Assembly (NCBI RefSeq): GCF_027853965.1
Contig: NZ_JAQGLB010000036.1
Location: 1-50,464, forward strand
From: Saccharopolyspora indica
GTDB lineage: Bacteria > Actinomycetota > Actinomycetes > Mycobacteriales > Pseudonocardiaceae
Length of the DNA stretch: 50,464 nt
Direction: 5' to 3'
In this document: one piece after another, positions 49,701 through 50,464 of the stretch
Numbering within the stretch: position 1 is the stretch's first letter
Layout of the letters: each line of letters starts with the position of its first letter
Position numbers and translations under genes: made by a program
The notes under the pieces: generated by a model
Told to the model about the DNA's origin: nothing
Seen by the model: the letters and a program-made list of their open reading frames with translations, nothing else
Databases searched by the model: none

Positions 49701-50249
49701 GCCGCATCATCCGGCATGGCCAGCGGGCTGCGGGTGAAGGCGGCACGTGCGGCTTTGGCGAAGGACCCCAGCACGGGCGCTCCGCTACTGACCGCGATCG
49801 CCAGAGATACCGAAGCCCAGCCGGAGTCCCGGCACGAAGCCGCGCTGGCCTTGTCGCGCCATGACGCGATCAAGGGGTCCGAGGCGCTGGTGGTGATCGG
49901 GAAGGACCGGAGTTTACCGGGAACGCTCCGCATGGAGGCGCTGGAGAAGGCTTCGCCGGGCGTGGCTCAGAGCGCGTGGGTGCACTTGGCGGAGGACATG
50001 GCGGTAGCGGAATCCGTTCGGCTCCTCGCAGTGCAGAAGATCCGGGACCGGAAGACGTCGGAACGGTTGCTGGCCGCCATGGCGGCAGGCGGGAAGAGCG
50101 ACCAGACGCGTCTCGAAGCGGCGCGTGCGCTCGCTCGCCTCAACCGCAGCAGAGGGTTGGCGGCGCTGCGTGACATCGAAGCCGACCAGCGCATCAGTCG
50201 CTCGGTCAAGGACAAGGCCGCCAAGGCCGCCGAGCGTCTGGATCGCTGA
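46725..50249 (+). CDS. NACHT-type STAND NTPase with HEAT-like repeats and degenerate protease-like N-terminus
   Basis: 1174 residues from a GTG at 46725; TAACGT 6 bases upstream suggests a leaderless message. Residues 1-30 hold a Gly/His/Val-rich motif (NGPVHGHVVQAGCIHGGVHV) seen at the front of many actinobacterial STAND proteins. Residues about 48-125 resemble a shrunken trypsin-like domain: GVRVAPGVVLTHAS and GTPVLDRRTGGVCGVL remain, but the His and Ser positions are changed. NACHT: Walker A LGLPGMGKSSL (Lys247), Walker B LVLVDGLDEV (Asp326), LITSRP; then FLHQTVEEYLAACRLA near 565. From about 640 on are HEAT-like helical repeats. Such proteins act in bacterial conflict or signalling; the trigger is unknown. 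Confidence 0.9.
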   Translation: MHKNEINGPVHGHVVQAGCIHGGVHVHQAESEESLRRLRSALDEVTVAVGAGRGVRVAPGVVLTHASLADPAAVSLSGGLALIRTESDDRLFACAAPGRPAADDRVVVGSTVGTPVLDRRTGGVCGVLDGAGDLVALPEVPELISAARRNHDWLDLLSDEQLRAGGWRHLGPRLRRYLTTVAQADDQHAYSLVSRQAPSLSKVYLARQATQLAETAELPEHLERLPEDRLLEHHVGVQVLGLPGMGKSSLVRRLAAESARRWLAEGDGAFVPVLIPAAALTTNATLPDALADGVVHGFSHQLDRSQLVELLGVEPLPGVGWLVLVDGLDEVLDPAARHDVLRAIGALRELPAYRVLITSRPLDRRGFLGQIDQSRFPTFSIEPFTDDELREFAARVLRERQHPAPEDAAAEFLARIHRTKLRALAHVPLISTMLCLLHAENPNDELPDNQSQLYGRFVSWLKVKLTELDARTRLRDRVRAHGPAAERAADQLIENIEPLLQEIAFGRQKLGAEQRDLPLFEHALAWTGVERPTGTMSPEEWAELLADVLRISGLVIQPGSEFRFLHQTVEEYLAACRLAASSDPRTWSGRRLLAPQPSWPWQHLEVKTFLAARWAEEGVDLTRMLRRLLRWGRWRHNIGFLAALVRHGVELDPRLTDRAVRILRKVISNPASASREWQDCLRWLADLDEDQAALELEALATTGLVDRRYEAIRELASLDAQRAMPSIRLFINDARVGKMPRTALARHLRDLGVAQVHALFTEVAEDEDNHALRIEAAEILTSVLGHDLTVMDRLAFDRKLEDEQRLDASKKVLAHDADRGLDALAALVHSAAEPAVRREAVRLLEEYKPGRAEAELTALVESGKAPIARRFDAARLLVREHGRDVELVLEIAKSRELDRDRRLTAAKMARGDDDREAAVALVLDIVASCGATDSYRLEALKYLAGVDGAAAFPVLRDFVRTPNQADPDRFRAVEIAARCAGPVVVAELYGELAASSGMASGLRVKAARAALAKDPSTGAPLLTAIARDTEAQPESRHEAALALSRHDAIKGSEALVVIGKDRSLPGTLRMEALEKASPGVAQSAWVHLAEDMAVAESVRLLAVQKIRDRKTSERLLAAMAAGGKSDQTRLEAARALARLNRSRGLAALRDIEADQRISRSVKDKAAKAAERLDR

Positions 50250-50368
50250 TACCAGCGGGAACACCCTACGCAGGCGGGTGTCTGGGGTGGATCGCGCGGG
50301 GGCTGGTGTCCTTGTGGGTGGGTTTGTGGCTCTGTTGTTGAGTTTTCAAGGTGCGTGTTACTGATGTT
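50250..50368 (+). other. G+T-rich spacer between NACHT gene and hairpin element
   Basis: No gene. The plus strand is strongly G+T rich, as is the minus strand between the symporter operon and the left hairpin element. It leads into the terminal repeat in the same orientation relative to the preceding gene. Confidence 0.6.
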
Positions 50369-50464
50369 GTTGTGTTGTGGTGGGGGTCATCCCCGTGGTT
50401 TGGTGGATTGTGGGGGCTGTGGTCCGGATGTCAAGCCCGGCCTGGCGGCCGCCCCTTCGGGGTT
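50369..50464 (+). repeat. Hairpin element, partial copy at the window end
   Basis: Inverse copy of 1662-1757: 94 of 96 bases match. It contains the outer arm, inner arm and apex half (GGCGGCCGCC, CCCCttcGGGG) and is cut at the apex. By comparison with the left copy, the second arms and then a DUF222-type gene on the plus strand would be expected beyond the edge. Confidence 0.85.

Noticed and set aside
1..50464. CRISPR arrays, tRNA and rRNA genes, complete transposase genes
   Set aside because: None found by reading both strands; no regularly spaced short repeats, cloverleaf-like segments or transposase motifs.

Overview
The window is high-G+C actinobacterial DNA. GTG starts, leaderless-looking promoters, Tat-exported oxygenases, mycobacterial-type 13E12/DUF222 and Acg-like nitroreductase genes, and many TetR/HxlR/LuxR-LAL regulators point to an actinomycete. 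A member of the Pseudonocardiales such as Saccharopolyspora is my guess, not a proof. No rRNA, tRNA, CRISPR array or complete insertion sequence was seen. All coordinates were read by hand.

Both ends lie in one repeat family. Base 1 falls inside a DUF222/HNH (13E12-type) gene. Upstream of that gene, at 1605-1742, is a large perfect-armed hairpin element. The last 96 bases (50369-50464) are a near-identical inverted copy of half of the same element. Assembly contigs often stop in such repeats, so the window may be a whole contig bounded by two members of the family.

Regions from left to right: (1) 1-5045, DUF222 gene, hairpin element, a sodium:solute symporter with a tiny partner, and a secreted SGNH hydrolase. 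(2) 5062-7508, an HxlR regulator with a twin operator, a DinB-like protein, a DUF899 protein and an AhpD-like protein. (3) 7772-15508, an acyl-CoA dehydrogenase and an acyl-CoA ligase sharing a promoter motif, two TetR regulators, a tandem pair of latex-clearing (Lcp) rubber oxygenases and the decayed remains of an OxiB-like molybdenum hydroxylase. This looks like a polyisoprene-use island: cleavage outside the cell, then activation and beta-oxidation of the fragments. (4) 15730-19707, a PucR-like regulator, an NTF2-like protein, a haloacid dehalogenase and a YbdK-type ligase. (5) 19950-30143, a catabolic island with a GntR regulator, TRAP-type permease, FAD/Fe-S hydroxyacid dehydrogenase, phosphotriesterase-like lactonase, GMC oxidoreductase, XRE-cupin regulator and EamA exporter. 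Several AAC-AT-GTT palindromes sit in its promoters. (6) 30144-38700, NmrA-like and SDR oxidoreductases, a large LuxR-family regulator, and a BlaI/M56 pair whose matching operators link it to an ABC transporter. (7) 38710-46087, a nucleotidyltransferase, a SUKH-like protein, a sugar porter/FUSC/dehydrogenase operon and a stress group (SHOCT, Acg-like nitroreductase, universal stress protein). (8) 46208-50249, a small unknown protein followed by a 1174-residue NACHT-HEAT STAND ATPase with a degenerate protease-like N-terminus. It is a candidate defence or signalling NTPase.

The best candidates for undescribed biology are the DUF222-linked hairpin element, the NACHT protein with its small neighbour, the tandem lcp pair beside a ruined oxiB-like gene, and several matched operator sets.
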